64,000 bases of DNA from an uncultured Flavobacteriaceae bacterium (GTDB lineage Bacteria; Bacteroidota; Bacteroidia; Flavobacteriales; Flavobacteriaceae). This document shows positions 36,837 to 45,343 of the stretch, one piece after another; position 1 is the first letter of the stretch, and each line of letters opens with the position of its first letter. Location of the stretch: positions 558,001 to 622,000 of the forward strand of contig CAJIZF010000004.1 of the NCBI GenBank assembly GCA_905181835.1. Reading direction: 5' to 3'. Both the position numbers and the translations under genes were made by a program. The notes under the pieces were generated by a model. It was not told where the DNA came from. It was given only the letters and a program-made list of their open reading frames with translations, and made no database searches.

Positions 36837-38270
36837 GTGATGCAGGAAAATAAAAAGATGGAAGATTCTAATGAAATTACTGAGGATCAACAATTTGACC
36901 AAATAAAAGAATCTGCTTGGCAAGGATTAAAGCTTTTCTTTAAAGAACTTTTGGATCTCAGAGAAGAAACCGATCGAGAAACTACTATAGAGAGCGTTAA
37001 AACAGATATTTCCATTAAAGGACACAATGCTTGGATATTAATTTTTTCAATATTTGTAGCTTCGATAGGACTAAACGTAAGTAGTGCAGCAGTCGTTATT
37101 GGTGCCATGTTAATTTCCCCATTGATGGGTCCTATTGTTGGTTTAGGCTTATCCGTAGCAATCAACGATGTGGAAACCCTAAAAAAGTCTTTAATTAACT
37201 TAGGTGTTATGGTTGCTTTGAGTGTGATCACTGCATATCTTTATTTTTCAATATCCCCCCTTACCAAAGAGACTCCAGAATTACTAGCTAGAACCTATCC
37301 TACAATATTAGATGTATTGATAGCTATTTTTGGTGGACTAGCCTTAATTGTTGCTAAAACAAAAAAGGGAACTATGGCGAGTGTAATATTTGGAGTAGCT
37401 ATAGCCACTGCATTGATGCCTCCACTATGTACCGTTGGATATGGTTTAGCAATAGGGAATATTAATTATGCTGGTGGAGCTATCTATTTATTTTCAATTA
37501 ATGCTGTTTTTATAGCTTTAACGACTTTCTTAATCGCAAAAATTTTACGATTTCCAATGGTAAAATATGCCAATTCAAAACGTAGAAAAAGAATAGCTCA
37601 AATTGCGACAAGTATTGCGATTATTGTAATAGTTCCAAGTGTTGTATTATTTTTAAACCTTCTAAAAGTTCAGGTTTTTGAGAATAAGGCAAAAGAATTC
37701 GTTACAACTAGTGTCAAACACAAAGGAGCTGTTATTTTAAAATCTAATCAAGATTATGATTCTAATAAAATTGAAGTTTATTTAATTGGGAGATTGGTTC
37801 CTGAGTCAGTTATAGAGTTTTGGAGAAATGAGTTAAAGGAAAATTCTAATTTAACTAATACGACTTTAGAAATTTTTCAAGCTGCTGATCAAAGTGGTGA
37901 TATGGCACAAGAATTATCTGGTAAATTAAAGTTTGATATATTGGATGAGCTTTATGAAAAGAATGAACAATTACTGAAAGATAAAGAAGCAAAAATTAAA
38001 TTTTTAGAGGATAAGCTTACAAGTATCAAAGTTAAAGAGCTTCGATTTGATGACATTAGTAGAGAAGTTAAAATGAATTACAGCGAAATTCAGTCAATTA
38101 GTTATTATAATAAAGTAACCACTGATTTTGAAACAACAGATACAATTCCAGTTTTCTCAATCAAATGGGATACAAAGTATTCTAAAAGGAGTAGGGAAAA
38201 GGATATGAAAAGTTTGAATATATGGTTAAGATATAAACTAAAGTTAGATTCTTTAATTATTATAGATTAA
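36837..38270 (+). CDS. DUF389 family membrane protein
   Basis: 477 residues with about six hydrophobic segments between residues 60 and 290 (HNAWILIFSIFVASIGLNVSS, AAVVIGAMLISPLMGPIVGLG). The GAMLISPLMGPI motif is the hallmark of the DUF389 family. The C-terminal 170 residues are soluble and rich in Lys/Glu with a coiled-coil-like stretch (YEKNEQLLKDKEAKIKFLEDK). Function unknown. Ends at a strong terminator. Confidence 0.88.
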   Translation: MMQENKKMEDSNEITEDQQFDQIKESAWQGLKLFFKELLDLREETDRETTIESVKTDISIKGHNAWILIFSIFVASIGLNVSSAAVVIGAMLISPLMGPIVGLGLSVAINDVETLKKSLINLGVMVALSVITAYLYFSISPLTKETPELLARTYPTILDVLIAIFGGLALIVAKTKKGTMASVIFGVAIATALMPPLCTVGYGLAIGNINYAGGAIYLFSINAVFIALTTFLIAKILRFPMVKYANSKRRKRIAQIATSIAIIVIVPSVVLFLNLLKVQVFENKAKEFVTTSVKHKGAVILKSNQDYDSNKIEVYLIGRLVPESVIEFWRNELKENSNLTNTTLEIFQAADQSGDMAQELSGKLKFDILDELYEKNEQLLKDKEAKIKFLEDKLTSIKVKELRFDDISREVKMNYSEIQSISYYNKVTTDFETTDTIPVFSIKWDTKYSKRSREKDMKSLNIWLRYKLKLDSLIIID

Positions 38271-38300
38271 AAAAGGCTGTCGTTTTTGACAGCCTTTTTT
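38269..38300. terminator. Bidirectional intrinsic terminator
   Basis: Stem AAAAAAGGCTGTC / GACAGCCTTTTTT (38269-38281 and 38288-38300), six-base loop, between the convergent DUF389 and FG-GAP genes. Confidence 0.92.
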
Positions 38301-38319
38301 AATAAAAGTAAATAAGTTA

Positions 38320-39942
38320 TTATTTTTTAATAAATTTATAACTAATATTTTTATTTTCAATTTCTAGTTGAACAAAATATACTCCGCTAGTTAGTGTTTC
38401 CACATTGATATTACTATCTGGTGAAACTGTTGTATTAAGAACTATTTTTCCGTTCGAGTCTATAACTCTTACAGTGTTTCCTACAATATTGTTTTTTGAA
38501 AAATTTAGTACTGAAGTTGTAGGATTTGGGTATAAATTTACTTGATTAAATTCAAAGTCGCTTCCTCCTAAATTTTCTCCTTCAACAAAAATATGTTGAG
38601 TATTTATATCTACGTTTTCAATAAAATCAACAGTTCCTGAAGGCCATTCTATTAATACAGATTCAATCCCTGTACTAGTTCCTAATCCAAAATGAGCAAA
38701 TAATGAGCTCATATGGCTATAACCTGTACCTGAACGAATCTCTCTTATTTGCGAACCCCAATCGCCATTAATGGTAATTCTTGCACCTATACCGTGTGAA
38801 TTACTTTCAACACCTTCTAAAACAAATTTTACCCAGTTATTGGTTCCACCGTCATTCATCCAAAGATTTCCACTTCTTCCAACATCAAGATATCCGTCAC
38901 CATTAAAATCTCCTACCGCTCCTTCATCAAAAGGCAAGTCAAAGCCAGTAAAAGTCATATCACCATTATTCATGTATAACTCTCTGGCCATTTCTGATAA
39001 TATATCAATGTAGCCATCATTATTAAAATCGGCCCCATGATTTTCCCAAGCTCCAAGATCTGTAGGATTGATACCAGTAGATTCTATAATGTCGTTAAAA
39101 CCTCCATTTCCATCATTTTCATAAAAACGATTCGCATCACTATGATTTACACAAAAAGCATCAAAATCTCCATCATTATCAAAATCTTGCCAAACAGTTG
39201 CCCAAGATTGTTCGTTATCTGCTATACCTAGAGATTCCGCAACCTCAGTATAAGTTCCGTCGCCATTATTTCTATACATAGCATTTGTTCTTTCTGGGTC
39301 ACCAGGTGATGATCCTTGACGACATTTTGTTAAATGCATATCAGTGTCTCCATCGTTATCATAATCTACCCATAAAGAGGCATAATTTCCAGCAAGATCA
39401 AGTGTTTGAATTAGATCAAAATCTAAAACCATATTTTGCCCCCCGTCGTTTCTATAAGCATGATTACCATCAACATCATGACAAATAAACGCATCTAAAT
39501 CTCCGTCATTATCAATATCTACAAAGTTAGTTCTTTGTGAAAAAATGTATAGATCTGAGTAAACTATTTCTTCAAAAGCAGTTCCATCGTCATTTGCAAA
39601 TAAAAAGGAAGCTCTCTGTCCATTACCCAATAAAAGATCAGTGTATCCGTTTCCGTCAATATCGGCAGCAGCAGCACTCCAATCAGGAATCCACTGAATA
39701 ATCATTTCAATAAATACAGACTCGAAGCTACCGTCTTCCTGCTGATAATCTATACCTATGCCATTTTCTGAAACTCTTACAAAATCATCTAAATAATCAC
39801 CATTCATATCAACAGTAATTGAGGTACTACCTTCATAATTTCCAATCAAATCATTTCTGTTAGTGAACGAAACTTGAGCAATAATTGAAGAAGTGCTTAT
39901 AATAGCAAAGATTAAAAGTAAATTTTTTTTCATTTTTTTCAT
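38320..39942 (-). CDS. Secreted FG-GAP/ASPIC-UnbV repeat protein with T9SS sorting domain
   Basis: 540 residues. Signal peptide MKKMKKNLLLIFAIISTSSIIAQ. Several FG-GAP/VCBS calcium-binding repeats (AADIDGNGYTDLLLGNG, FVDIDNDGDLDAFI, WVDYDNDGDTDMHLTK, WQDFDNDGDFDAFCVNHS) with DxDxDG(D/N) cores. Then an ASPIC/UnbV-like region (HGIGARITINGDWGSQIREI ... SHMSSLFAHFGLGTSTGIESV). The C-terminal type A sorting domain has YPNPTTSVLNFSKNN and ends YFVQLEIENK. Exported by the T9SS, likely surface-bound; possible roles are adhesion or glycan binding, not defined. Confidence 0.9.
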   Translation of the reverse strand: MKKMKKNLLLIFAIISTSSIIAQVSFTNRNDLIGNYEGSTSITVDMNGDYLDDFVRVSENGIGIDYQQEDGSFESVFIEMIIQWIPDWSAAAADIDGNGYTDLLLGNGQRASFLFANDDGTAFEEIVYSDLYIFSQRTNFVDIDNDGDLDAFICHDVDGNHAYRNDGGQNMVLDFDLIQTLDLAGNYASLWVDYDNDGDTDMHLTKCRQGSSPGDPERTNAMYRNNGDGTYTEVAESLGIADNEQSWATVWQDFDNDGDFDAFCVNHSDANRFYENDGNGGFNDIIESTGINPTDLGAWENHGADFNNDGYIDILSEMARELYMNNGDMTFTGFDLPFDEGAVGDFNGDGYLDVGRSGNLWMNDGGTNNWVKFVLEGVESNSHGIGARITINGDWGSQIREIRSGTGYSHMSSLFAHFGLGTSTGIESVLIEWPSGTVDFIENVDINTQHIFVEGENLGGSDFEFNQVNLYPNPTTSVLNFSKNNIVGNTVRVIDSNGKIVLNTTVSPDSNINVETLTSGVYFVQLEIENKNISYKFIKK

Positions 39943-40002
39943 TTTTAAATTTTTATCTAAAATAGGATAATTATTTGAATGTGAACAGATAGTGATCTAA
40001 AA

Positions 40003-40767
40003 TTAATGTTCATTTAATTGAATATTTCTTATTTTTTTAAATAAATCAGAAGAATATACAAAATCAGTTACATCTTTATTATCAGTTTTAAATATTTCAA
40101 GATTAGATCCTTGCCAAACTAATTTACCATCTTTTAAAAAAACAATTTTTTCACCTATTTCCATCACTGAATTCATATCATGGGTAACAACAACAGTTGT
40201 AATATTATTCTCTCTGGTTATTTCTTGAATTAATTGATCTATTAAGGTAGCTGTTTTTGGGTCCAATCCTGAATTAGGCTCATCACAAAAGAGGTATTTT
40301 GGATTATTCACAATTGCTCTAGCTATTGACACTCTTTTTTTCATTCCACCTGATATCTCGGAAGGGAATTTATTATTAATGTTTTTTAAATCAACTCGTT
40401 CCAATACTTCATTAACTCTCAAGAGCATTTCAGGTTTTTCTTTATTTGAAAACATTCGCAGTGGAAACATTACATTTTCTTCAATATTCATAGAATCAAA
40501 TAAAGCACCTCCCTGAAATAACATTCCGGTTTCTTCTCGTAAAACTCTGTGAGCTTCAGAATCCATTTTACTTATAGCTTTATCTTTAAATAATATTTCG
40601 CCAAAGTTGGGTTTAAATAACCCTACCATACATTTTAACATCACCGTTTTTCCGCTACCACTTCTTCCAATTACTAGATTGGTTTTTCCTTTTTCAAATG
40701 TTGTAGAAATTCCTTTTAAAACTTCATCTCCTCCGAAACTCTTTTTTATTTCAGTTACTTTTATCAT
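40003..40767 (-). CDS. mlaF: ABC transporter ATP-binding protein, MlaF family
   Basis: 254 residues. Walker A GRSGSGKTVMLKCMVG, signature EISGGMKKRVSIARAI, Walker B YLFCDEPNSGLDP. With MlaE it forms the core of a lipid-transport ABC complex that keeps outer-membrane phospholipid asymmetry. ATG overlaps the mlaE stop by one base. No MlaD gene lies adjacent. Confidence 0.93.
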   Translation of the reverse strand: MIKVTEIKKSFGGDEVLKGISTTFEKGKTNLVIGRSGSGKTVMLKCMVGLFKPNFGEILFKDKAISKMDSEAHRVLREETGMLFQGGALFDSMNIEENVMFPLRMFSNKEKPEMLLRVNEVLERVDLKNINNKFPSEISGGMKKRVSIARAIVNNPKYLFCDEPNSGLDPKTATLIDQLIQEITRENNITTVVVTHDMNSVMEIGEKIVFLKDGKLVWQGSNLEIFKTDNKDVTDFVYSSDLFKKIRNIQLNEH

Positions 40768-41516
40768 TAGCTTAAGAGTAATTGTGTAACAATATAATTA
40801 GTTAAAATTATAATGATACTTGTCCAAACAAACGAGTTGGTACTCGCTTTACCAACTTCTAGTGCTCCACCTCTCATATAGTATCCTTGCCATGAAGGTA
40901 CGGTAGCTAAAATAATTGCGAATAAAAATGTTTTTATAAAAGCATAGGCAAGATGAAATGGATAAAAAGAATCTTGTAGTCCAATTGTAAAATCAGTTGC
41001 GGTTGTAAACCCTCCATAAACCCCAGCCAAAAACCCACCAAATATTCCCAAAAACATTGCTATCGCAATTATAAATGGGTAAAAAAACATGGCAATCAAC
41101 TTTGGAAAAACTAAATAATTTAAAGAATTAATACCCATCACTTCCAAAGCATCAATTTGCTCTGTAACTCTCATAGATCCAATACTAGAAGTAATAAAAG
41201 AGCCAACTTTCCCAGCCATAATTATAGACATAAACGTTGGTGCAAATTCTAAAATAATAGATTGTCTAGTAGCAAAGCCTATCAAAGACTTTGGGATAAG
41301 AGGGTTTTCAAGGTTTAGAGCAGTTTGAATAGAAATTACTCCTCCTACAAAAAAAGAGATAAAAGCGACAATTCCTAACGATTTGATGATTAAGTCATCA
41401 ATTTCTTTTAAAACCAATTCTTTCATAACTGATTTTTTAGTAGGACTGCTAAATACTTTTTTTAGCATTAAAAAATAGGACCCAATGTCGTGTATGTACT
41501 TAACTGGTTTTTTCAC
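40767..41516 (-). CDS. mlaE: MlaE family lipid ABC transporter permease
   Basis: 249 residues with five to six transmembrane segments. Conserved MlaE stretches are VGGVISIQTALNLENP, PTFMSIIMAGKVGSFITSSI, and SMRVTEQIDALEVMGIN. Pairs with MlaF. It follows the phosphatase gene by 33 bases on the same strand. MCE-domain MlaD is not seen nearby; in Bacteroidota it is often elsewhere. Confidence 0.93.
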   Translation of the reverse strand: MKKPVKYIHDIGSYFLMLKKVFSSPTKKSVMKELVLKEIDDLIIKSLGIVAFISFFVGGVISIQTALNLENPLIPKSLIGFATRQSIILEFAPTFMSIIMAGKVGSFITSSIGSMRVTEQIDALEVMGINSLNYLVFPKLIAMFFYPFIIAIAMFLGIFGGFLAGVYGGFTTATDFTIGLQDSFYPFHLAYAFIKTFLFAIILATVPSWQGYYMRGGALEVGKASTNSFVWTSIIIILTNYIVTQLLLS

Positions 41517-41549
41517 TTATGCTAAAATATTAAATTAAAAGGGAATGAA

Positions 41550-42671
41550 TCAGTTTTCATTATTTTTAAAAAATAAAGATTTCATTTTATCATAAATAGC
41601 TGTATTTTCATAGATACCTCCAAACAGTCTGGCATTAGGGCCTGAAGCGAAAACAGGAACCATGGTGGCTGAATGACCAGTAGTTGAAAATACAGGTTTA
41701 ATTTTATTGTAGTCACCATTTTCTTGTCCTAGTGTAAAACCACCAGTTTCATGATCAGCTGTTACGATAACCAATGTTTCTTTATTTGATTCAGCGAAAT
41801 CCAATACGACTCCTATGGTATTATCAAAATCAATTAATTCGCTAATCAAATAGTCCGCATCATTATCGTGACCGCCCCAATCTATTTGGGCGCCTTCGAT
41901 CATTAAAAAAAAACCATTTTCATTAGTAGATAAATAGTTTAAAGCAAGTGTTGTAGCGTCCGATAAAAAATTTCCTCTCCCCTCTAATATTTTTGGTAAT
42001 CCTTTAGGGGCTAATAAATATCCTTGTTTTTTTGAAAAGTCAGTTGTGATACCAGTCGGTAAAGAGTTTAAATTCATTATAAAATTCTTTTCTTCTAATT
42101 CTAAAATAAGATCTCTATTGTCTTTACGATTGGTAAAGTAGTCGCTACCACCTCCGGCAAAAAAATCAATTTCAGAAGTTACTAATTGAGAGGCAATATC
42201 TTCAGCCATACTTCTTTTTTTTGTGTGGGTATAAAAAGCGGCAGGGGTAGCGTGGGTAATAGAAGAAGTTGAAATAATTCCTGTTGAAATTCCAATTTCT
42301 GAAATCTCCTCTACAATAGTTTTGACTGATGTGGTATCTAAATTAACTCCTAATGCACCATTGTATGTTTTGATTCCACTAGCAAAAGCCGTTGCCGACG
42401 AAGCTGAATCAGTGATTAGTTCGCTGGCAGAAGAAGTTTTAATAAGTCCAATAATCGGAAAACGCTCAAAGTTTGATTTACTATTTTTATAAAACTGACT
42501 CGCGGAAACTTGACTTAATCCCATACCATCACCTACAAGTAAAATTATATTTTTAGGTTTTGTTATTGAGTTTTTTTCGGCGACAAGTGTTACTTCTTTT
42601 TTAGTATTACAAGATGCTACGAAGCCCATACAACAAATAAGAAATAAAAAAGGTTTAAAACAGAATTTCAT
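41550..42671 (-). CDS. Alkaline phosphatase (PhoA-like lipoprotein)
   Basis: 373 residues. Lipobox cysteine at 21 (GFVASCNTKKE). Metal and catalytic residues visible: LLVGDGMGLSQ (metal Asp), DSASSATAFASG (phospho-serine), HATPAAFYTH, EGAQIDWGGHDND and ADHETGGFTLG (metal ligands), and the last His in TTGHSATMVPVFASGP. Cleaves phosphate monoesters at the cell surface or in the periplasm. Part of the six-gene run with KAS III, methyltransferase, GT2 and Mla; a role in that pathway is inference. Confidence 0.92.
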   Translation of the reverse strand: MKFCFKPFLFLICCMGFVASCNTKKEVTLVAEKNSITKPKNIILLVGDGMGLSQVSASQFYKNSKSNFERFPIIGLIKTSSASELITDSASSATAFASGIKTYNGALGVNLDTTSVKTIVEEISEIGISTGIISTSSITHATPAAFYTHTKKRSMAEDIASQLVTSEIDFFAGGGSDYFTNRKDNRDLILELEEKNFIMNLNSLPTGITTDFSKKQGYLLAPKGLPKILEGRGNFLSDATTLALNYLSTNENGFFLMIEGAQIDWGGHDNDADYLISELIDFDNTIGVVLDFAESNKETLVIVTADHETGGFTLGQENGDYNKIKPVFSTTGHSATMVPVFASGPNARLFGGIYENTAIYDKMKSLFFKNNEN

Positions 42672-42725
42672 ACTATGATTTTAAGGTCAAAAATACATAT
42701 AAACTATCTATTAAAAACGCAGGCA

Positions 42726-43595
42726 TTAAAGATTTTTGACACCTTTTAACAGAATAGCTTTTTTTATTCCCCTCCATCGATAGCTACGAATAAATGCACC
42801 TTCTTCAACAGTTACCATGAAAGGAACCTTATTTATTGAAGCTTTTAAATAACCAATACATGTGTTTATAAAAAAATAAAAGTTTTTCTTTTTTAGTGCT
42901 AATTTTATTGTCGCTATAAAAAATAATAATAATCCGTATCTCATTTTATAAAAAGCTTCTGCTTGCCTATGTTTTGCTTCTCTAGAATAATTAGCTCCGG
43001 TAGGTTTTAAATGTTTAACTTTTAAATTTTCATCAGTGGCAATCGACCATCCGTGATATCTAGCAAGTAGCTCATCAACTGTATCCCAGCCCATGGTGTT
43101 TTTCAAACCTCCAATATCTGTAAAACATTTTTTACGATAGGCTTTAAGAGCTCCTCTTATATGATCTTTATTAGTTAGAGACTCTAAAATCCAGTTGTTG
43201 TTGTTTTTAATATAACAAAATCCTCCAGCCATACCAATATTTGCATCTTCTTTAAAAAGTTCAATAATTTTTTCAAAATAATTTAATGGAAAAATAAGAT
43301 CAGCATCAATTTTACAGATGATATCATATGATTTATCAACTAGATCATAACCTTTGTAAAAAGCATTAATGACTTTACTTCCCGGTAAATGTTTATTTGA
43401 TGAGATTAGTTCTTTTGATACAATATTTGAAAATTTAGTTGTAAAAGAATCTATAATTTTTTGAGTGCCATCTGTTGAATTGTCATTTATGATAATTATT
43501 TTATGAATAGGAATCGATTGATTGATTAGAGAATGAAGTGTTTCACCAATATTTTCTTCCTCATTATAAGCTGGTATAATTATATTTATTCTCAT
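42726..43595 (-). CDS. Glycosyltransferase family 2
   Basis: About 289 residues from ATG 43595 (MRINIIIPAYNEEENIGE); an in-frame ATG at 43661 would add 22 residues overlapping the methyltransferase end and lacking family similarity. GT-A fold features: NDNSTDGTQKII, CKIDADLIFPLNYF (DxD), and GGFCYIKNN. C-terminal half has an amphipathic or membrane-associating helix (LLLFFIATIKLAL). Donor and acceptor unknown; likely a lipid- or polysaccharide-linked sugar transferase. Confidence 0.9.
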   Translation of the reverse strand: MRINIIIPAYNEEENIGETLHSLINQSIPIHKIIIINDNSTDGTQKIIDSFTTKFSNIVSKELISSNKHLPGSKVINAFYKGYDLVDKSYDIICKIDADLIFPLNYFEKIIELFKEDANIGMAGGFCYIKNNNNWILESLTNKDHIRGALKAYRKKCFTDIGGLKNTMGWDTVDELLARYHGWSIATDENLKVKHLKPTGANYSREAKHRQAEAFYKMRYGLLLFFIATIKLALKKKNFYFFINTCIGYLKASINKVPFMVTVEEGAFIRSYRWRGIKKAILLKGVKNL

Positions 43596-43644
43596 ATCAG
43601 ATATCAATTTACAAATCTTATAATTTATGAAAACATTTTCGTTG

Positions 43645-44166
43645 TTATTTTCTTTCTGCATACACCAAGTAAAATCTTGGAGTAAACTTTCTAAAAATGG
43701 GTCTTATACCAATTTTTTTAACTGGATTTACAAATTTGACATGATCTTTAATTTTCCATCCAGATTTCTCTAAAAGCCAGTCAAATTGCCAATCTTCAAA
43801 TTCGTGGTAATGCCTGTCCCATTTGTCTTTGTTGTTTCTATATGCTTTCGAAAACCATAAGCTTAAAGGAACTGAAGCTATTAGTTTATTAGTCTTTATA
43901 TTACTTAAAACATTAAAAGGAGCCACCATGTGTTCAAAAATTTGAAAAGCAGTTACTACATCAAAATCATTTTTTTTTACAATTGAGGTGTCTAGATCTA
44001 GGTCTTGACCTTGAGTGTTAGCAACATTGAACCCTTCATTTATTAAGATCTCTGAAAATGGATTGAATACCCCTAAATCTAATATAGATTCGTTTTTTGC
44101 AATGTGTTTTTTTAGAAAATCTAAGGTAATTTGATATCGCTTATGTGGAAAATTATTTTCGTACAA
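43645..44166 (-). CDS. Class I SAM-dependent methyltransferase
   Basis: 173 residues. SAM-binding ESILDLGVFNPFSEILI and the second motif DVVTAFQIFEHMVAPFNVLS; then RHYHEFEDWQFDWLLEKSGW as in small methyltransferases of the UbiE/methyltransf_23 type. Substrate unknown. Sixteen bases after the KAS III gene and 50 bases before the GT2 start. Confidence 0.86.
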   Translation of the reverse strand: MYENNFPHKRYQITLDFLKKHIAKNESILDLGVFNPFSEILINEGFNVANTQGQDLDLDTSIVKKNDFDVVTAFQIFEHMVAPFNVLSNIKTNKLIASVPLSLWFSKAYRNNKDKWDRHYHEFEDWQFDWLLEKSGWKIKDHVKFVNPVKKIGIRPIFRKFTPRFYLVYAERK

Positions 44167-44182
44167 GATTCAAAAGATAATA

Positions 44183-45244
44183 TTACACTTGATAAATTAT
44201 AGCATTAATATTCATCCCAGCACCTACACTGGCAAAAATAATATGATCTCCTTTATTTATTGAATGATTTTCTAGTTCTCCCTTGAGAATCAAGTCGTAT
44301 AAAGTTGGTACGGTTGCCACACTAGAATTTCCTAATTTATTAATAGACATTGGCATAATGTTTTCTGGCATGTCTAGGTTATATAATTTATAGAATCTTT
44401 GAATGATTGCTTCATCCATTTTTTCATTCGCCTGATGAATTAATATTTTTTTTATGTTAGAAATATCAACTTTTGATTTATCTAAACAAGCTTTCATGGC
44501 CAGCGGTACGTTGGTGAGTGCAAATTCGTAAATTTTTCTACCTAACATTTTAATGTATTTTGTATTCTTGGTATCTTCAGGATTAAAAGATTCGCCAAAA
44601 TAAATATAATTAGCTTCCTCTATAGCATAGGTTGCAGATTCGTGAGCAAGCATACCTCCTTCAGAGCTATCAGTTTTTTCTAATACAACGGCAGCTGCTC
44701 CATCACTAAAAATCATTGCGTCTCGGTCGCTTCGATCGGTAACTCTTGAAAGTGTTTCAGTTCCTACTATCAAACATTTCTTGGCAATTCCTGCTTTGAT
44801 AAAAGCATTTGCTTGAATCATTCCTTCTACCCATCCGGGACATCCAAATAAAATGTCATAGGCTACACAACTTGGATTTTTTATATTGATTTTTTGCTTT
44901 ATCCTTGAAGCAATGCTTGGAACCGCATCACTTTGTTTGGAATCATGAGCGACATCTCCATAATTATGAGCTACTATTATGTAGTCTAGCTCTTCAGCGT
45001 TAATATTGGAATTTTGAATTGCTTTTTCAGATGCAATAGCTCCGATATCAGAATTATTTAGATGATCTTTTGCATAGCGTCTTTCAGAGATACCCGTTAT
45101 ATGCTTAAATTTTTTGATAATAATATCATTATCCACCTTATACTGCTGACCATCTTCAGTATAAAAATCATTTTTTAAAAATGAATTATTAGGAACCTCT
45201 TGTTGGGGAATATAACTACCAACACCAGTAATTTTTATAGCCAT
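44183..45244 (-). CDS. 3-oxoacyl-ACP synthase III family protein
   Basis: 353 residues; thiolase-fold condensing enzyme. The catalytic triad is complete: C135 in YDILFGCPGWVEGM, His in LIHQANEKMDEA, Asn in NKLGNSSVATVPTLYD. Longer than housekeeping FabH (about 320) and with an insertion in the N-terminal half (FKHITGISERRYAKDHLNN). It heads a six-gene run with a methyltransferase, a glycosyltransferase, a phosphatase and MlaEF, suggesting a specialised acyl product rather than general fatty-acid initiation. A second, FabH-like paralogue is at 57.6 kb. Confidence 0.9.
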   Translation of the reverse strand: MAIKITGVGSYIPQQEVPNNSFLKNDFYTEDGQQYKVDNDIIIKKFKHITGISERRYAKDHLNNSDIGAIASEKAIQNSNINAEELDYIIVAHNYGDVAHDSKQSDAVPSIASRIKQKINIKNPSCVAYDILFGCPGWVEGMIQANAFIKAGIAKKCLIVGTETLSRVTDRSDRDAMIFSDGAAAVVLEKTDSSEGGMLAHESATYAIEEANYIYFGESFNPEDTKNTKYIKMLGRKIYEFALTNVPLAMKACLDKSKVDISNIKKILIHQANEKMDEAIIQRFYKLYNLDMPENIMPMSINKLGNSSVATVPTLYDLILKGELENHSINKGDHIIFASVGAGMNINAIIYQV

Positions 45245-45278
45245 AAGCTACTAGTTTTCTTGTGATTGGTAAAAATAT

Positions 45279-45304
45279 AAAAGCTTTTCTTAAGAAAAGC
45301 TTTT
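45279..45304 (-). terminator. Palindromic hairpin downstream of gcvP
   Basis: AAAAGCTTTTCTT / AAGAAAAGCTTTT is a perfect 26-base palindrome between the gcvP stop and the KAS III start. On the minus strand it is followed by TATATTTTT; a plausible terminator, though weak in GC. Confidence 0.6.
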
Positions 45305-45343
45305 TATTTGATAATTTTTTAATTAGTTAATAATTAAAATTAA

